A DNA stretch of 23,240 nt from Lachnospiraceae bacterium (GCA_023664705.1 JAMPFE010000031.1:1-23240); one strand, 5' to 3'; counted from the first letter of the stretch, positions 6,884-16,130 are shown. Numbers and translations are program-made. The notes: a model not told the origin generated them from the sequence alone.

Positions 6884-9409
6884 ATGGCACACTCACTAAG
6901 AAAATACATAAGCAACCGCGGAAGTGCGTTGTTTATGGTTTTAAGCACTATGACGGCGCTGATGATCGCGGTGATGGCGATGTACTTCTCGGTGGTCTCG
7001 GCGCGTTCGACGACGTTTGCGACGTTCTTCCAACAGCAGTCGTATCAATCGGCTATTTCGCTGAACGATATGGTGCTGGCGGGGCTTATGGACGGCTCGC
7101 TGACGGCGGGCGATTCGGATTTGCTCTCTAAACTGTCGAACATGGACGAGGGCGCAACGATAACAACAGGCGCGAACGGCTTTAAGAGCCTCGATTCGAC
7201 GCAGACGGGCGCGGATATTCCGCAGATGGGCGCGTACTCCATGGATATAACGCGTTTGCCGAATGAGACGGTCGACGGCAAGGACTGCATGACTTTCGAT
7301 ATTTCGACGACGACGATGAATAACGGCGTTTCCGAGACGGTGCATACCTATATCCATATTTCTATGGAGGGCGAGAAGCTGCCCGACGGCAATAAGGTAT
7401 TTGCGGCGACGGGATACGTTCCGAACGATACGTATCTTGACCGCGGCGAGTATGTTACCGATATTTTTGCCGATACCGAGATAACGTATCTGGGTGTGTA
7501 TGGCGCGTCTATGCCTCAGTTTGCGGGAAATTTCAGCACGGGCGGTTCGGTAGAGCTTAAAAAGGGCTTTCAGTGGCTGAGCAATACCAGCTACTCCTCC
7601 GATGTAAGAACCCGTCCCGTAGTATGGGCTATCAGAGGGGACTTGAAGTTTGCCGATAATCAAACTTACACGATGCCCGCGGGAAGCAAGCTTTTTGTAG
7701 GCGGAGATATGGAGATCTACGGCAACAGCAGTTTCGGCGGAAGCGGCGGAGACATTGATATCTATGTACTCGGGGATCTGGCGTTTGGAGACAACACCAC
7801 TTTCAAGAATGCAAATCTGCATGTTAAGGGCAATGTAACAGGCGGAAAGAACAAGACGGCTGCTGATTATGGCAACATTTATGTTAACGGAAGCTGCGAA
7901 AAAGCGGAGCTGAAGACAGGCTCGTGGACGAGAGGCGTTATCCCCGAGAAAGATCTGACGATCGAAGAGGCGACGACGGAGCTTAATCACGAGACCTATA
8001 CGAACGCTTACAAAAAATGGGTCATCAATGACAGCGACGACAGCAAGACCGACTATATCAAGGAGCTTGACGTTTCCCAGCCTTTGGCGTATAAAGAGTT
8101 TGACATCAGGCTCAATAACACAATTTCGAAAGATGATGCATTTGGCGTTGCATCCTGTCAGCCAGTATTTACCATTGCTTGGCCGGGCTCCGAGTCCGAG
8201 GCCGATGTACATGGGCTCGGCACGGTTGACCCGAGCAAGGAATGGGTAGGAACCGACGGCGTTGTCTGCGAGGGCGGCGTTATTACGGGATTTGTCGGAG
8301 ACAGCTCAAATAACGATCCATCCGCTACGATCATTATTGATACGGGAGACGATCCCGATAATATGATGGTTCTGCGCGTTACGGGGTACATTGAGAGAAA
8401 CATCGGCGGCGGTAAAACCGAGAAGGTGTTCAAGTGGTTCCCTCAGCCCAACAATAACGAAAAAGGTCATAATATATTGGTAAAGGGCGAGGGAATAGTT
8501 GTTATCGACGTGCCCGAGGGCGTGGTTTATGAGGACGCGTCCTGGCAGAAGACCATGGACTATGACTGGTTCATAGAACTGGGCGGAAAGCAGGAGACTA
8601 AGTCGTATTCGTACTGGGACGGTACATCGACACCGGAATATCCGTACGGTCATACGGTTACAGGCGAAATGACATGGTATAACGGCGACGGCGTTAACAA
8701 TTATAAAGCGACCGACTATGTTCACTCCGGCTGCACATTCGGCGACGGCTGCGCGTACAGCTACGCGGAGGTCAAGAATAAAGACGGTTCGGCAAAGATG
8801 TGCACAACTCACGAGGAGCAGCAGATGCTGACCCTTACTTGCAGCAAGCACGGCGCGACGAGCTTTGTGGAATTCTGTCCGGAGTGCAACGAGTACAACC
8901 GGGAAAAAGCCGAAAAGCTTACCGGCGAGGTTTACAAAACGGGAGAATCTGTGACCAAGGGATATACGCTGGGCGTATGCGGCAACCGCATGGAGCCGTC
9001 AAAATCGACTTGCAGCGCAACAGGCGGCAAGCTGAGTTTGAATTATTTTATCGTATGCAGCGATGAAAGCTCGGATATAAGGCTTACGACAGCCGACGCC
9101 AAGTCCGTGCCGTCGACCGATAAGTATACTACCACCGGCGCCGACGACGGCATCATGGATAACCATTTCTACGGCTATATTTACGCTCCGTATATGACGT
9201 TTAAGGCTTATACGCCTGTTGCCGGCGGTGCAAGCCATGGCATAAGGTTCTTTGGAGGAATGATCGTATCGGATTTCATAATCAGCGACTTTAACGGCTT
9301 TGCGACATGTTATCCCGATAAGATGCCAAACGAGCTTATGGGCGAGAGCAGCGAGGACGCGGGCGGATATGCAAACAAGAGCTGGAAGATTTCCTTGGGC
9401 GGATATTAA
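6884..9409 (+). CDS. Large PilX/GspK-like minor pilin (putative tip protein)
   Basis: This gene encodes 841 aa. The N-terminus RKYISNRGSALFMVLSTM followed by a hydrophobic helix (about 14-38) looks like a type III signal cleaved at G13|S14. Residue +5 is Met, not Glu, as in GspK/PilX-type tip pilins that need no +4 neighbour. Residues about 250-345 carry short GD-x-hydrophobic strand repeats (GDLKFADNQTY, GDMEIYGNSSF, GDLAFGDNTTF, GNVTGG) suggestive of a small beta-helix. Residues 640-668 have CxxH, CxxH and CxxC pairs like a zinc ribbon or disulfide knot, with further cysteines at 617, 623, 699 and 710. The gene follows pilO and precedes two E5-type minor pilins, the expected place for a tip complex. 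C. difficile PilK, in a similar position, is much smaller as I recall. The AGGAGG site supports the ATG at 6884. The role as adhesin or initiator is inferred. Confidence 0.7.
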   Translation: MAHSLRKYISNRGSALFMVLSTMTALMIAVMAMYFSVVSARSTTFATFFQQQSYQSAISLNDMVLAGLMDGSLTAGDSDLLSKLSNMDEGATITTGANGFKSLDSTQTGADIPQMGAYSMDITRLPNETVDGKDCMTFDISTTTMNNGVSETVHTYIHISMEGEKLPDGNKVFAATGYVPNDTYLDRGEYVTDIFADTEITYLGVYGASMPQFAGNFSTGGSVELKKGFQWLSNTSYSSDVRTRPVVWAIRGDLKFADNQTYTMPAGSKLFVGGDMEIYGNSSFGGSGGDIDIYVLGDLAFGDNTTFKNANLHVKGNVTGGKNKTAADYGNIYVNGSCEKAELKTGSWTRGVIPEKDLTIEEATTELNHETYTNAYKKWVINDSDDSKTDYIKELDVSQPLAYKEFDIRLNNTISKDDAFGVASCQPVFTIAWPGSESEADVHGLGTVDPSKEWVGTDGVVCEGGVITGFVGDSSNNDPSATIIIDTGDDPDNMMVLRVTGYIERNIGGGKTEKVFKWFPQPNNNEKGHNILVKGEGIVVIDVPEGVVYEDASWQKTMDYDWFIELGGKQETKSYSYWDGTSTPEYPYGHTVTGEMTWYNGDGVNNYKATDYVHSGCTFGDGCAYSYAEVKNKDGSAKMCTTHEEQQMLTLTCSKHGATSFVEFCPECNEYNREKAEKLTGEVYKTGESVTKGYTLGVCGNRMEPSKSTCSATGGKLSLNYFIVCSDESSDIRLTTADAKSVPSTDKYTTTGADDGIMDNHFYGYIYAPYMTFKAYTPVAGGASHGIRFFGGMIVSDFIISDFNGFATCYPDKMPNELMGESSEDAGGYANKSWKISLGGY

Positions 9410-9421
9410 GGAGGCGTTTTT

Positions 9422-10525
9422 ATGAAAAGATTATTCTCAAATAAGAGCGGCTTTTCGCTTGCGGAGATCATTGTCGCTATTGCGGTTTTCGCGGTGATGA
9501 TGGCGATGATCATGCAGATGCTGCAGCTTTCCGTGGCGCAGCGCAGCGCTAATCAGGCTTTTGAAAAAGACCTCGTCAATCAGGAGAATGCTTTGGTTGT
9601 AAACGGGAAGGATACTACCTTCCCGGAGGAGGGGGGAAATCCTAAAGAGGACGGAACGGTAAATCTGAATTTTCTTATGCAGGATCCCGACAATCCTACA
9701 AAGATGATCCCCGTGTTTGAGGACAGCGCCGGGCTTTCCATGGATTATGCTATCAAGGGAACCAACGAGGAAAACGTCGTTGAGGGACTTAACTATTTCG
9801 TGGGAAATTATGATTACGACGCCGACGGCACGGGAGGCGGCGGAGGCGGCGAGGACGCTTACGGAAACGGTCAGGTGGCGAAGTATGATACCCGAATCGC
9901 GGGTACCAAGGGCTTTGAGGACATAACTGTTACCGTTTCGGACGCCTCGACGGTTCCGGGCAAAACGCTGAAATCGGGGCAGAAGGCATATCTGATGACA
10001 GTAAGTGCAAGCTCATCTAATATGTTGGAGGATGATAAGATGTACTCCAACCTAAGGTTTTTCTTCTATTCGGGCGATCCGAAGGACTACACAACCTCAA
10101 AATTTGAAAAGGTGGTTGAAAGCGGGGGCGAGAAGAAAACGAAAACCTATTACAAAAAGGTTCCCGCTAAGGCGTCGCTTGACGATGTGGTTCAGACAGG
10201 CACCATAAAGTATCCTGTCAGCAAATCATCCGACAATTCGATTAGAGTAGGCATGGATCTGAATGTGGGAACCGATATTGCTGCTGCAAATAAGGACGGT
10301 TTTAAATCGAGCGTGACCACCTCGTTCTACCTCATTTTCAATGGCGATCCCAAACTGACGGCAGCGTCTTTCGGTGCGAACGGTTCGGGCGGAGTATACA
10401 ACGCAAGCCCGATCTATGACGAAATCACGGGCGCCAATACGGGGAAGAAGCACGTAAACATTTACGGCTCGTTCCCGTATGAGGTGAAAGAGGCAAAGTC
10501 CGACGGCAGCGACCCGTTTAAATAA
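9422..10525 (+). CDS. Minor type IV prepilin (E5 type)
   Basis: This gene encodes 367 aa. It has a type III signal peptide KRLFSNKSG|FSLAE with cleavage after G10, Glu at +5 and a hydrophobic helix of about 25 residues, all required for PilD processing and fibre packing. The globular part is large for a pilin. A Gly run (about 136-143) sits in an acidic loop, and the rest is Ser/Thr/Lys-rich, probably a beta-rich surface domain. The start ATG at 9422 has AAGGAGG upstream and lies 12 bases after the tip-protein stop. It is probably a minor pilin of the priming complex (PilV/PilU-like slot); I cannot assign a specific symbol. Confidence 0.85.
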   Translation: MKRLFSNKSGFSLAEIIVAIAVFAVMMAMIMQMLQLSVAQRSANQAFEKDLVNQENALVVNGKDTTFPEEGGNPKEDGTVNLNFLMQDPDNPTKMIPVFEDSAGLSMDYAIKGTNEENVVEGLNYFVGNYDYDADGTGGGGGGEDAYGNGQVAKYDTRIAGTKGFEDITVTVSDASTVPGKTLKSGQKAYLMTVSASSSNMLEDDKMYSNLRFFFYSGDPKDYTTSKFEKVVESGGEKKTKTYYKKVPAKASLDDVVQTGTIKYPVSKSSDNSIRVGMDLNVGTDIAAANKDGFKSSVTTSFYLIFNGDPKLTAASFGANGSGGVYNASPIYDEITGANTGKKHVNIYGSFPYEVKEAKSDGSDPFK

Positions 10526-10539
10526 GGAGGCGCGGCATA

Positions 10540-11478
10540 ATGAAAAAATTATTGAGTCTCCTTAGGCGCAGGAGGAACGGCGGTTTTACGCTGACAGAGG
10601 TCATTGTATCCTGCGCCGTGCTGGGAATACTGGTGCTGGCGGTGGTCGGACTGATAAGCCCCGTGATGAGTGTCGTTACAAGCAACGAGAAAAACGCGAA
10701 CGCGATAATGCTCGCGGAGGCGGCGGAGGCGCATATCGACAGGAATATCAAGAACGCGGTGTACTGCGCGGTGTTCACAAACGCGATACCGAATACGTCC
10801 CATGATATTATGTCCACGGAGCTGTTGAACAGCGGCGGGGCAATTCGAACAGAACCCGCGTTTGCCGAAATGCTGGATTTCCTTAAAGAGGGGAAAAACA
10901 GCGAAATTTACGACCTCAAGATTATCGGTATACGCTGGATGGAGGACAAGAGGATCAGCCAGTATAAATACATGATCACCGATATAACGCCGAAGCTCAA
11001 GGACGACGGCACGATAGATACGTTCAGCGAGCAGAAGGCGTTTGAGGACTGCTTCTATGACGGGTTTTATCCCGGGTTTACGTTTCAGGTGCTGCCGTAC
11101 TTTGAATATCCCGTCGGCGGCGACGGCAAGCCCGACACCACCAAAGAGCCCACGGACAAGAGGAACGTTGCGATAAGGACGATTATCGACGTTTATTCCA
11201 ATGCCGCTATGACTTCGGTCGCGGCGCGGGGAGAGGGCTACGCGGATTTCATCAACATCAGGACTAAGGCGATAAATCCGAGCAATACCCTTAAGCTTTA
11301 TTCGACGAACAGCGCAAAGGACGCGGACGGCAACTATATAGGCGGCATGGAGGAGAGCGATACCACGCTGTATACTCAGCTCCGTGAGTCCGATACTATC
11401 GGCGAGGATATTCACCCCGAGACCTATATCGTTTACGTTACCAGAAAGCTCAAGTACTTTGAGCCGACAACTACCTAA
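10540..11478 (+). CDS. Minor type IV prepilin (E5 type)
   Basis: This gene encodes 312 aa. The basic leader (LLRRRRNGG) is cleaved before F16 of FTLTEVIV, with Glu at +5, then a hydrophobic helix (about 16-40) and an alpha segment with acidic and Ala-rich residues. The C-terminal 250 residues have no family that I recognise. The ribosome site AAGGAGG is well placed for the ATG at 10540, 14 bases after the preceding gene. It is the last gene of the pilC operon, followed by a strong terminator. It is probably a minor pilin. Confidence 0.85.
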   Translation: MKKLLSLLRRRRNGGFTLTEVIVSCAVLGILVLAVVGLISPVMSVVTSNEKNANAIMLAEAAEAHIDRNIKNAVYCAVFTNAIPNTSHDIMSTELLNSGGAIRTEPAFAEMLDFLKEGKNSEIYDLKIIGIRWMEDKRISQYKYMITDITPKLKDDGTIDTFSEQKAFEDCFYDGFYPGFTFQVLPYFEYPVGGDGKPDTTKEPTDKRNVAIRTIIDVYSNAAMTSVAARGEGYADFINIRTKAINPSNTLKLYSTNSAKDADGNYIGGMEESDTTLYTQLRESDTIGEDIHPETYIVYVTRKLKYFEPTTT

Positions 11479-11501
11479 ACAACAGCATAATGCAGACAAA
11501 A

Positions 11502-11524
11502 TCGGGGCGATACGCTCGCCCCGA
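11502..11524. terminator. Bidirectional terminator between convergent genes
   Basis: TCGGGGCGA (11502-11510) pairs perfectly with TCGCCCCGA (11516-11524) around a 5-base loop. It lies midway between the stop of the plus-strand prepilin (11478) and that of minus-strand pilD (11546). A T-rich run follows on the plus side and TTTTG on the minus side, so it can serve both. Confidence 0.8.
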
Positions 11525-11545
11525 AATGTTTGTATTTTGTATCGC

Positions 11546-12592
11546 TCAGGCGATGCCGAGCAATGACATATACCATGTCATTATTACATTTCCTATCAGC
11601 CACGCGGCGGATATGCCGACCGCGAGAAAAGGTCCGAATACCATTCGGCGGGAATACTTGACTTTTTCGACAAGGTCCTCCTTGATGAAAATTTTGAAGC
11701 CGCCCTCGCGCTCCTCCGTGATGCTGTCACGCAGCGCCTGACTTAACGCCGCTTTATCGGGCAGACCTTTCCAGACCTTTTCCTCGAGGAACTCCCATTC
11801 GATATCGGGTTTTCCCTCGCTTATACTACCGACAATAATATCATCGTGACCGTCGAGAACGTATCCAACGTCGCGGTCAAGTTGATTTTGATACCAGTCC
11901 ATCGCAAGCTCCTTTATCTTCTCGGAGACTGCCTTTTCGGCTTTTTTGTCGCGGGTTTTCTTGACAATGCCGTAGACTGCGCCGAGGACGATGCCGATGA
12001 ACAGCGCGATGAACACCCTGTAACCGAGCAGAAGCGACGCGCCGAGCATAAGCTGCAGATCGCCGCCGCCCATGCCTCCGACGAGAACGAGGATCACGAA
12101 CAGCACCCCTATGACGCCGAGAGCGATGAGACGCTCGTACCACGGCGTTTCGGAGAATACTAAAAACGACGCGGCGCCGAGCACGGCGACTGTGATGCTG
12201 CACCAGTACGGTATCTCAAAGTGGTCGACGTCGATGCCGCTGAGCACTATCAGGACGGCGAACAGGACTGCCGAAAAGGCGAGCTCCCATTTGAAGCCGA
12301 ATACCAGATACGCAAGGCAATAGCTTACGGCGGTGACCGCTTCGATTATCATGTAGCGCGGAGAAATCTTCTCTCCGCAGTAGCGGCATTTTCCGCGCAG
12401 GAACAGCCAGCTGAAGATGGGGAACATATCGTACCACGCGAGCCTGTGACCGCAGGAAAAGCAATGCGAGGGCTCGGTGACTATCGACTGCTTCAGCGGA
12501 GTGCGCAGGATGACGACGTTCAGGAAGCTTCCGATAACGGAGCCGAACACGAACGCGAGCGCCGCGTAAACAATGTTGACAACAACGGGCAT
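11546..12592 (-). CDS. pilD: Prepilin peptidase PilD with a large insert
   Basis: This gene encodes 348 aa, about 100 more than usual. It is an aspartic membrane protease (A24) that cleaves prepilins at G|F and methylates the new N-terminus. Zinc cysteines are C44-x2-C47 and C69-x2-C72 in the methyltransferase loop. The catalytic aspartates are D121 (GIDVDHFEIP) and D178 (GGMGGGDLQL). The extra length is a charged soluble segment (about 211-315) between a membrane helix and the final FGPFLAVG helix that normally follows closely. The ATG at 12592 has AAGGAGG upstream on the minus strand. The gene is divergent from pilB, with which it shares a -35 box. It should process all the prepilins in this window. 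Confidence 0.95.
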   Translation of the reverse strand: MPVVVNIVYAALAFVFGSVIGSFLNVVILRTPLKQSIVTEPSHCFSCGHRLAWYDMFPIFSWLFLRGKCRYCGEKISPRYMIIEAVTAVSYCLAYLVFGFKWELAFSAVLFAVLIVLSGIDVDHFEIPYWCSITVAVLGAASFLVFSETPWYERLIALGVIGVLFVILVLVGGMGGGDLQLMLGASLLLGYRVFIALFIGIVLGAVYGIVKKTRDKKAEKAVSEKIKELAMDWYQNQLDRDVGYVLDGHDDIIVGSISEGKPDIEWEFLEEKVWKGLPDKAALSQALRDSITEEREGGFKIFIKEDLVEKVKYSRRMVFGPFLAVGISAAWLIGNVIMTWYMSLLGIA

Positions 12593-12621
12593 TTTTACCC
12601 CTCCTTAAATAGATTAACTCT

Positions 12622-12650
12622 ATTTTACCACAAAATTGAAAATATTGCAA
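12622..12650 (-). promoter_or_regulatory. pilD promoter, shares its -35 box with pilB
   Basis: Minus strand: -35 TTGCAA (12650-12645), a 17-base spacer, -10 TAAAAT (12627-12622). The -35 hexamer is its own reverse complement and is the same one used by the plus-strand pilB promoter. Confidence 0.75.
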
Positions 12651-12673
12651 GTATTTGCAGTTAACAATATAAT
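12645..12673 (+). promoter_or_regulatory. pilB promoter, shares its -35 box with pilD
   Basis: -35 TTGCAA (12645-12650), a 17-base spacer, -10 TATAAT (12668-12673). The start of transcription should be near 12680, about 40 bases before the pilB ATG. The same TTGCAA-N17-TATAAT pattern recurs at the major pilin promoter. Confidence 0.8.
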
Positions 12674-12719
12674 TTATTCCGAAAAATTCGGAAATTTACC
12701 CCGAAAGGAAGAATCAGAC

Positions 12720-14432
12720 ATGGCGGGACCTATCAAAAACGTAAGAATAGGCGAAGTTCTGCTTGAAAGCGGCTTTATCAGCCAGCAGCAGCTTGACGAG
12801 GCTCTGCAGAAGCAGAGAAACAGCGGCGGAAAGATGCTCGGAGACGTCGTTCTCGAAATGGGGCTCGTGTCCGAAACGCAGCTCGCGCAGGCGCTGTCGA
12901 TAAGACTTAAGGTGCCGTTTGTAGACCTTTCCTCCGTGAAGGTCAGCACGGAGGCGGTAGGAAAGATACCCGAGGCGATAGCCAAGGAGAAAACCGTATT
13001 CGCTTACGGGATAAACCATAATCGCCTTATGGTCGCGACGAACGACCCCATTAACTTCTACATATTCGAGGATCTGAGAGTTGCGACGGGAATGGAGATC
13101 GTTCCGCAGATCTCCACGAAATCCCAGATACAGGCGGCAATAAACAAGTACTACTCGTCGCAGGCGCTCGACAGCACGATGAACGAGCTCGAAAACGAGG
13201 GCGAAAAGAGCGCCGCCGAGGTGGAGCAGAGCCTCGCGCAGGCGGAGTCCGAGGGACGTATCGACAACGCGCCTATCGTAAAGCTTGTAAACATGATGGT
13301 CGAGACGGCTTTCAGAATGCAGGTAACGGATATACATATAGAGCCGTTCAAGGACAGAACGCGCATACGCTTCAGAATAGACGGCGAGCTTGTGGAGCAG
13401 GATATGAAGATACCGCCGTCGTTCCATAACTCAATAATCACGCGTATCAAGATACTCGGCGGCATGAACATCGCCGAGAGACGTATACCGCTTGACGGAC
13501 GCTTCGGTACACGCATCGACGGCGTAAACCTCGACATGCGCGTTTCGACGATACCGTGCGTATACGGAGAAAAGTGCGTAATACGACTGCTTTCGACTGC
13601 CGACGAAAAGACCCGTAAGATAACCGACCTCGGTATGACCGACTATAACTACGCGATGTTCAAGCAGATAATCCGCTGCCCGAACGGGGTTATGCTGGTT
13701 ACGGGGCCTACGGGCTCGGGTAAGTCCACGACGCTTTACGCGACGCTCGGCGAGCTTTCGCAGCCAAATGTAAACATCGTAACGGTAGAGGACCCCGTCG
13801 AGAAGAAGATAGACGGCGTAAACCAGTGCCAGATAAACTCCAAGGCGGGCATGACCTTCGCGGCGGCGCTGCGTTCGATACTCCGTCAGGACCCCGACAT
13901 CATAATGGTCGGCGAGATACGCGACGGCGAGACCGCCGACATCGCGATACGCGCGGCTATCACGGGACACTTCGTGCTTTCGACGCTGCATACGAACGAC
14001 GCGGCTTCGACTATCGTCCGTCTTGTGGACATGGGCGTCGCTCCGTACATGGTCGCTTCGTCGCTCGTTGGAATTATCGCGCAGCGCCTTGTAAAGCTGC
14101 TCTGCAACAGCTGCAAGGAGATATACACGCTCGACGACCCCGAGGATCTGAAGCTTATGAAAAAGACATCGCCCGTGCAGATATGCAGACCGCATCAGGG
14201 CGGATGCAAGATGTGCCGCGGCACGGGATACACGGGACGTACCGCTATCCACGAGATAATCGTTACCACGCCGAAGATAAAGGAGCTTATCTCCGCGGGG
14301 GCGACAGCCGAGGAAATAGGCGCGATGGCAACGCAGAGCGGCACGCTGCTGCTGCGCGACAACGTAACGCAAATGGTGCTCAACGGCAGAACTTCAATGG
14401 ATGAGCTTGTAAAGGCAACGTATACGGTATAA
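12720..14432 (+). CDS. pilB: Type IV pilus extension ATPase PilB
   Basis: This gene encodes 570 aa, the family length. It is a hexameric cytoplasmic ATPase that powers pilus assembly through PilC. It has an N-terminal MshE/T2SSE-N region (about 1-145; IGEVLLESGFISQQQLDEAL), which in some relatives binds c-di-GMP. It then has the core with Walker A GPTGSGKSTT (329-338), Walker B DPDIIMVGEIRD (392-402), His box STLHTNDA and arginine-rich ITRIKILGGMNIAERR. Zinc cysteines are C462-x2-C465 and C496-x2-C499, which separate PilB/GspE from PilT. The ATG at 12720 with AAAGGAAG upstream is preferred over an upstream in-frame ATG at 12636 that precedes the promoter. pilT follows after 11 bases. Confidence 0.96.
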   Translation: MAGPIKNVRIGEVLLESGFISQQQLDEALQKQRNSGGKMLGDVVLEMGLVSETQLAQALSIRLKVPFVDLSSVKVSTEAVGKIPEAIAKEKTVFAYGINHNRLMVATNDPINFYIFEDLRVATGMEIVPQISTKSQIQAAINKYYSSQALDSTMNELENEGEKSAAEVEQSLAQAESEGRIDNAPIVKLVNMMVETAFRMQVTDIHIEPFKDRTRIRFRIDGELVEQDMKIPPSFHNSIITRIKILGGMNIAERRIPLDGRFGTRIDGVNLDMRVSTIPCVYGEKCVIRLLSTADEKTRKITDLGMTDYNYAMFKQIIRCPNGVMLVTGPTGSGKSTTLYATLGELSQPNVNIVTVEDPVEKKIDGVNQCQINSKAGMTFAAALRSILRQDPDIIMVGEIRDGETADIAIRAAITGHFVLSTLHTNDAASTIVRLVDMGVAPYMVASSLVGIIAQRLVKLLCNSCKEIYTLDDPEDLKLMKKTSPVQICRPHQGGCKMCRGTGYTGRTAIHEIIVTTPKIKELISAGATAEEIGAMATQSGTLLLRDNVTQMVLNGRTSMDELVKATYTV

Positions 14433-14443
14433 AGGGGAAAAAG

Positions 14444-15529
14444 ATGGAACATACGAACAACATAATGGATATAAACAGAATTCTCGACGAGGCGCGCGAC
14501 CTCGGGTGCTCGGACCTGCATTTTACGGCGGGGCTGCCGCCTATCGTGCGTCTGCACGGCTCTATCAGAAAGCTTTCGGGGTATCCCGACTGCACCGAGC
14601 CCGTGATAGTCAACGTTATCAACCAGATAACCTCGATAAAGCACAAATCGCAGATATCGAAGGGTCTGGACACCGACTTTTCGTATACGTCGGCAACGGG
14701 CTTCCGCCACAGAGTTAACGTGTACAGGCAGCGCGGCTATCACGCCGTCGCTATACGTCTGCTGCGCGACGATATTCCCACGCTCTCCGACCTGAACTTG
14801 CCGGCGACGCTCGGAGAATTCGCTCTCGCGCCGCGCGGACTGGTGCTCGTTACGGGACCTACGGGCTCGGGAAAATCCACGACGCTCGCGGCGATGATTG
14901 ACCATGTAAACAGGCAGAAGAACTGCCATATAATTACGGTAGAGGACCCCATCGAGTACGTTCACACGCACAAGCAGTCGATGGTGAACCAGCGCGAGAT
15001 AGGACAGGACGTCGACAGCTTCGCGGGGTCGCTGCGCGCGGCTCTCCGTGAGGATCCCGACGTTATCCTCGTAGGAGAAATGCGTGACTTCGAGACTATC
15101 AACGCGGCAGTTACCGCCGCGGAAACGGGTCACTTGGTGTTCTCGACGCTGCATACGACGGGCGCCGCGGAGACTATCGACCGTATCATCGACGTTTACC
15201 CCCCGCACTCGCAGGGGCAGATACGCTCGCAGCTTTCGGGCAACATCGTCGGCATAGTTTCGCAGACCCTCGTTCCGACCTCGGACGGCAAGGGCAGATG
15301 CGCCGCGCTCGAGCTGCTCGTCGCGACGGACGCTATCCGCGCGATGATACGCGAGGGCAAGATATTCCAAGTGCCGACCGCTATCGCGACGGGAAAGAAG
15401 AACGGAATGTTCACGCTCGACCAGGATCTGGCGCGTCTCGTGCGCATGGGCAAGATAGACGACGCGGTGGCGAGAAGCCGCTGCCAGGACATCACGGAAT
15501 ACAAGCGTTTCCTCGAAATGGGCAGTTGA
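14444..15529 (+). CDS. pilT: Type IV pilus retraction ATPase PilT
   Basis: This gene encodes 361 aa, the typical PilT size. It is a hexameric ATPase that depolymerises pili, giving twitching or gliding. Features are Walker A GPTGSGKST (138-146), Walker B DPDVILVGEMRD (204-215), His box STLHTTGA (234-241) and the PilT-specific C-terminal motif AIRAMIREGK (297-306) needed for retraction. It has no tetracysteine zinc site, unlike PilB. The ATG at 14444 has AAAGGGGAAA upstream. It is in the pilB operon. Its presence implies that these pili are dynamic rather than a secretion pseudopilus. Confidence 0.96.
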   Translation: MEHTNNIMDINRILDEARDLGCSDLHFTAGLPPIVRLHGSIRKLSGYPDCTEPVIVNVINQITSIKHKSQISKGLDTDFSYTSATGFRHRVNVYRQRGYHAVAIRLLRDDIPTLSDLNLPATLGEFALAPRGLVLVTGPTGSGKSTTLAAMIDHVNRQKNCHIITVEDPIEYVHTHKQSMVNQREIGQDVDSFAGSLRAALREDPDVILVGEMRDFETINAAVTAAETGHLVFSTLHTTGAAETIDRIIDVYPPHSQGQIRSQLSGNIVGIVSQTLVPTSDGKGRCAALELLVATDAIRAMIREGKIFQVPTAIATGKKNGMFTLDQDLARLVRMGKIDDAVARSRCQDITEYKRFLEMGS

Positions 15530-15553
15530 CGAGCTTTATAAAGGGTGATTTAT

Positions 15554-16129
15554 ATGATCAAACGAATACAGGAGCTGAAAGCGCGCCGCGGCTTTACGCT
15601 GGTGGAGCTGGTCGTCGTTATAGCGATAATCGGCGTGCTCTCCGCGATACTTATTCCCATGATAACAAACACGGTCGCTTCCGCGCGGATAACCTCCGCG
15701 AACAGCAACGCCACCAACATCGTCAAGGTTATTGACGTGTTCATGGCGGAAAATCAGATAGTGCAGAACGGCGACGCGGTGTTCAACATAACGGTAAGCG
15801 GAAACACATGGTCGGGAAGCGCCCTTTCGGGGCTTTCGGGCGGCGGATTTACGTGGGGCACGGCCGCGACCTACAGCGGCACCCCCAACACCTCCAGCGG
15901 CGAGGGCATGCTCCTTGCGGCGCTCGCGGAGAGCATGGCGGGCATCGGCGACTCGGGGATATACGTCGTGTTCGACGGGGGCTTCGCGCGGTTCGCGGCG
16001 TACGCCAAGGGCGCGGGGCTTTCCAGCGGGGAGCTGCCGGCGATAGCTAACGGGCAACCCGTGTTCGGGGAGTGGAGCAATCACTCGCCGGCGGGGAGAA
16101 TTGTCGGGACTTATCCGCAGAGACGGTGA
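15554..16129 (+). CDS. Type IV prepilin (E5 type)
   Basis: This gene encodes 191 aa. The leader IKRIQELKARRG|FTLVELVVVIAIIGVL has cleavage after G13 and Glu at +5, nearly identical to the pilin at 16653. The globular part is Gly/Ser/Ala-rich with few charges (about 80-130) and no cysteines. I chose the ATG at 15554 over the in-frame GTG at 15545 because AAAGGGTGA overlaps the GTG and is spaced for the ATG. It is the last gene of the pilB-pilT unit. Its GC-rich codon use contrasts with the later pilin, so it is more likely a minor or alternative pilin than the bulk subunit. A repeat region starts right after its stop. Confidence 0.88.
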   Translation: MIKRIQELKARRGFTLVELVVVIAIIGVLSAILIPMITNTVASARITSANSNATNIVKVIDVFMAENQIVQNGDAVFNITVSGNTWSGSALSGLSGGGFTWGTAATYSGTPNTSSGEGMLLAALAESMAGIGDSGIYVVFDGGFARFAAYAKGAGLSSGELPAIANGQPVFGEWSNHSPAGRIVGTYPQRR

Positions 16130-16130
16130 C

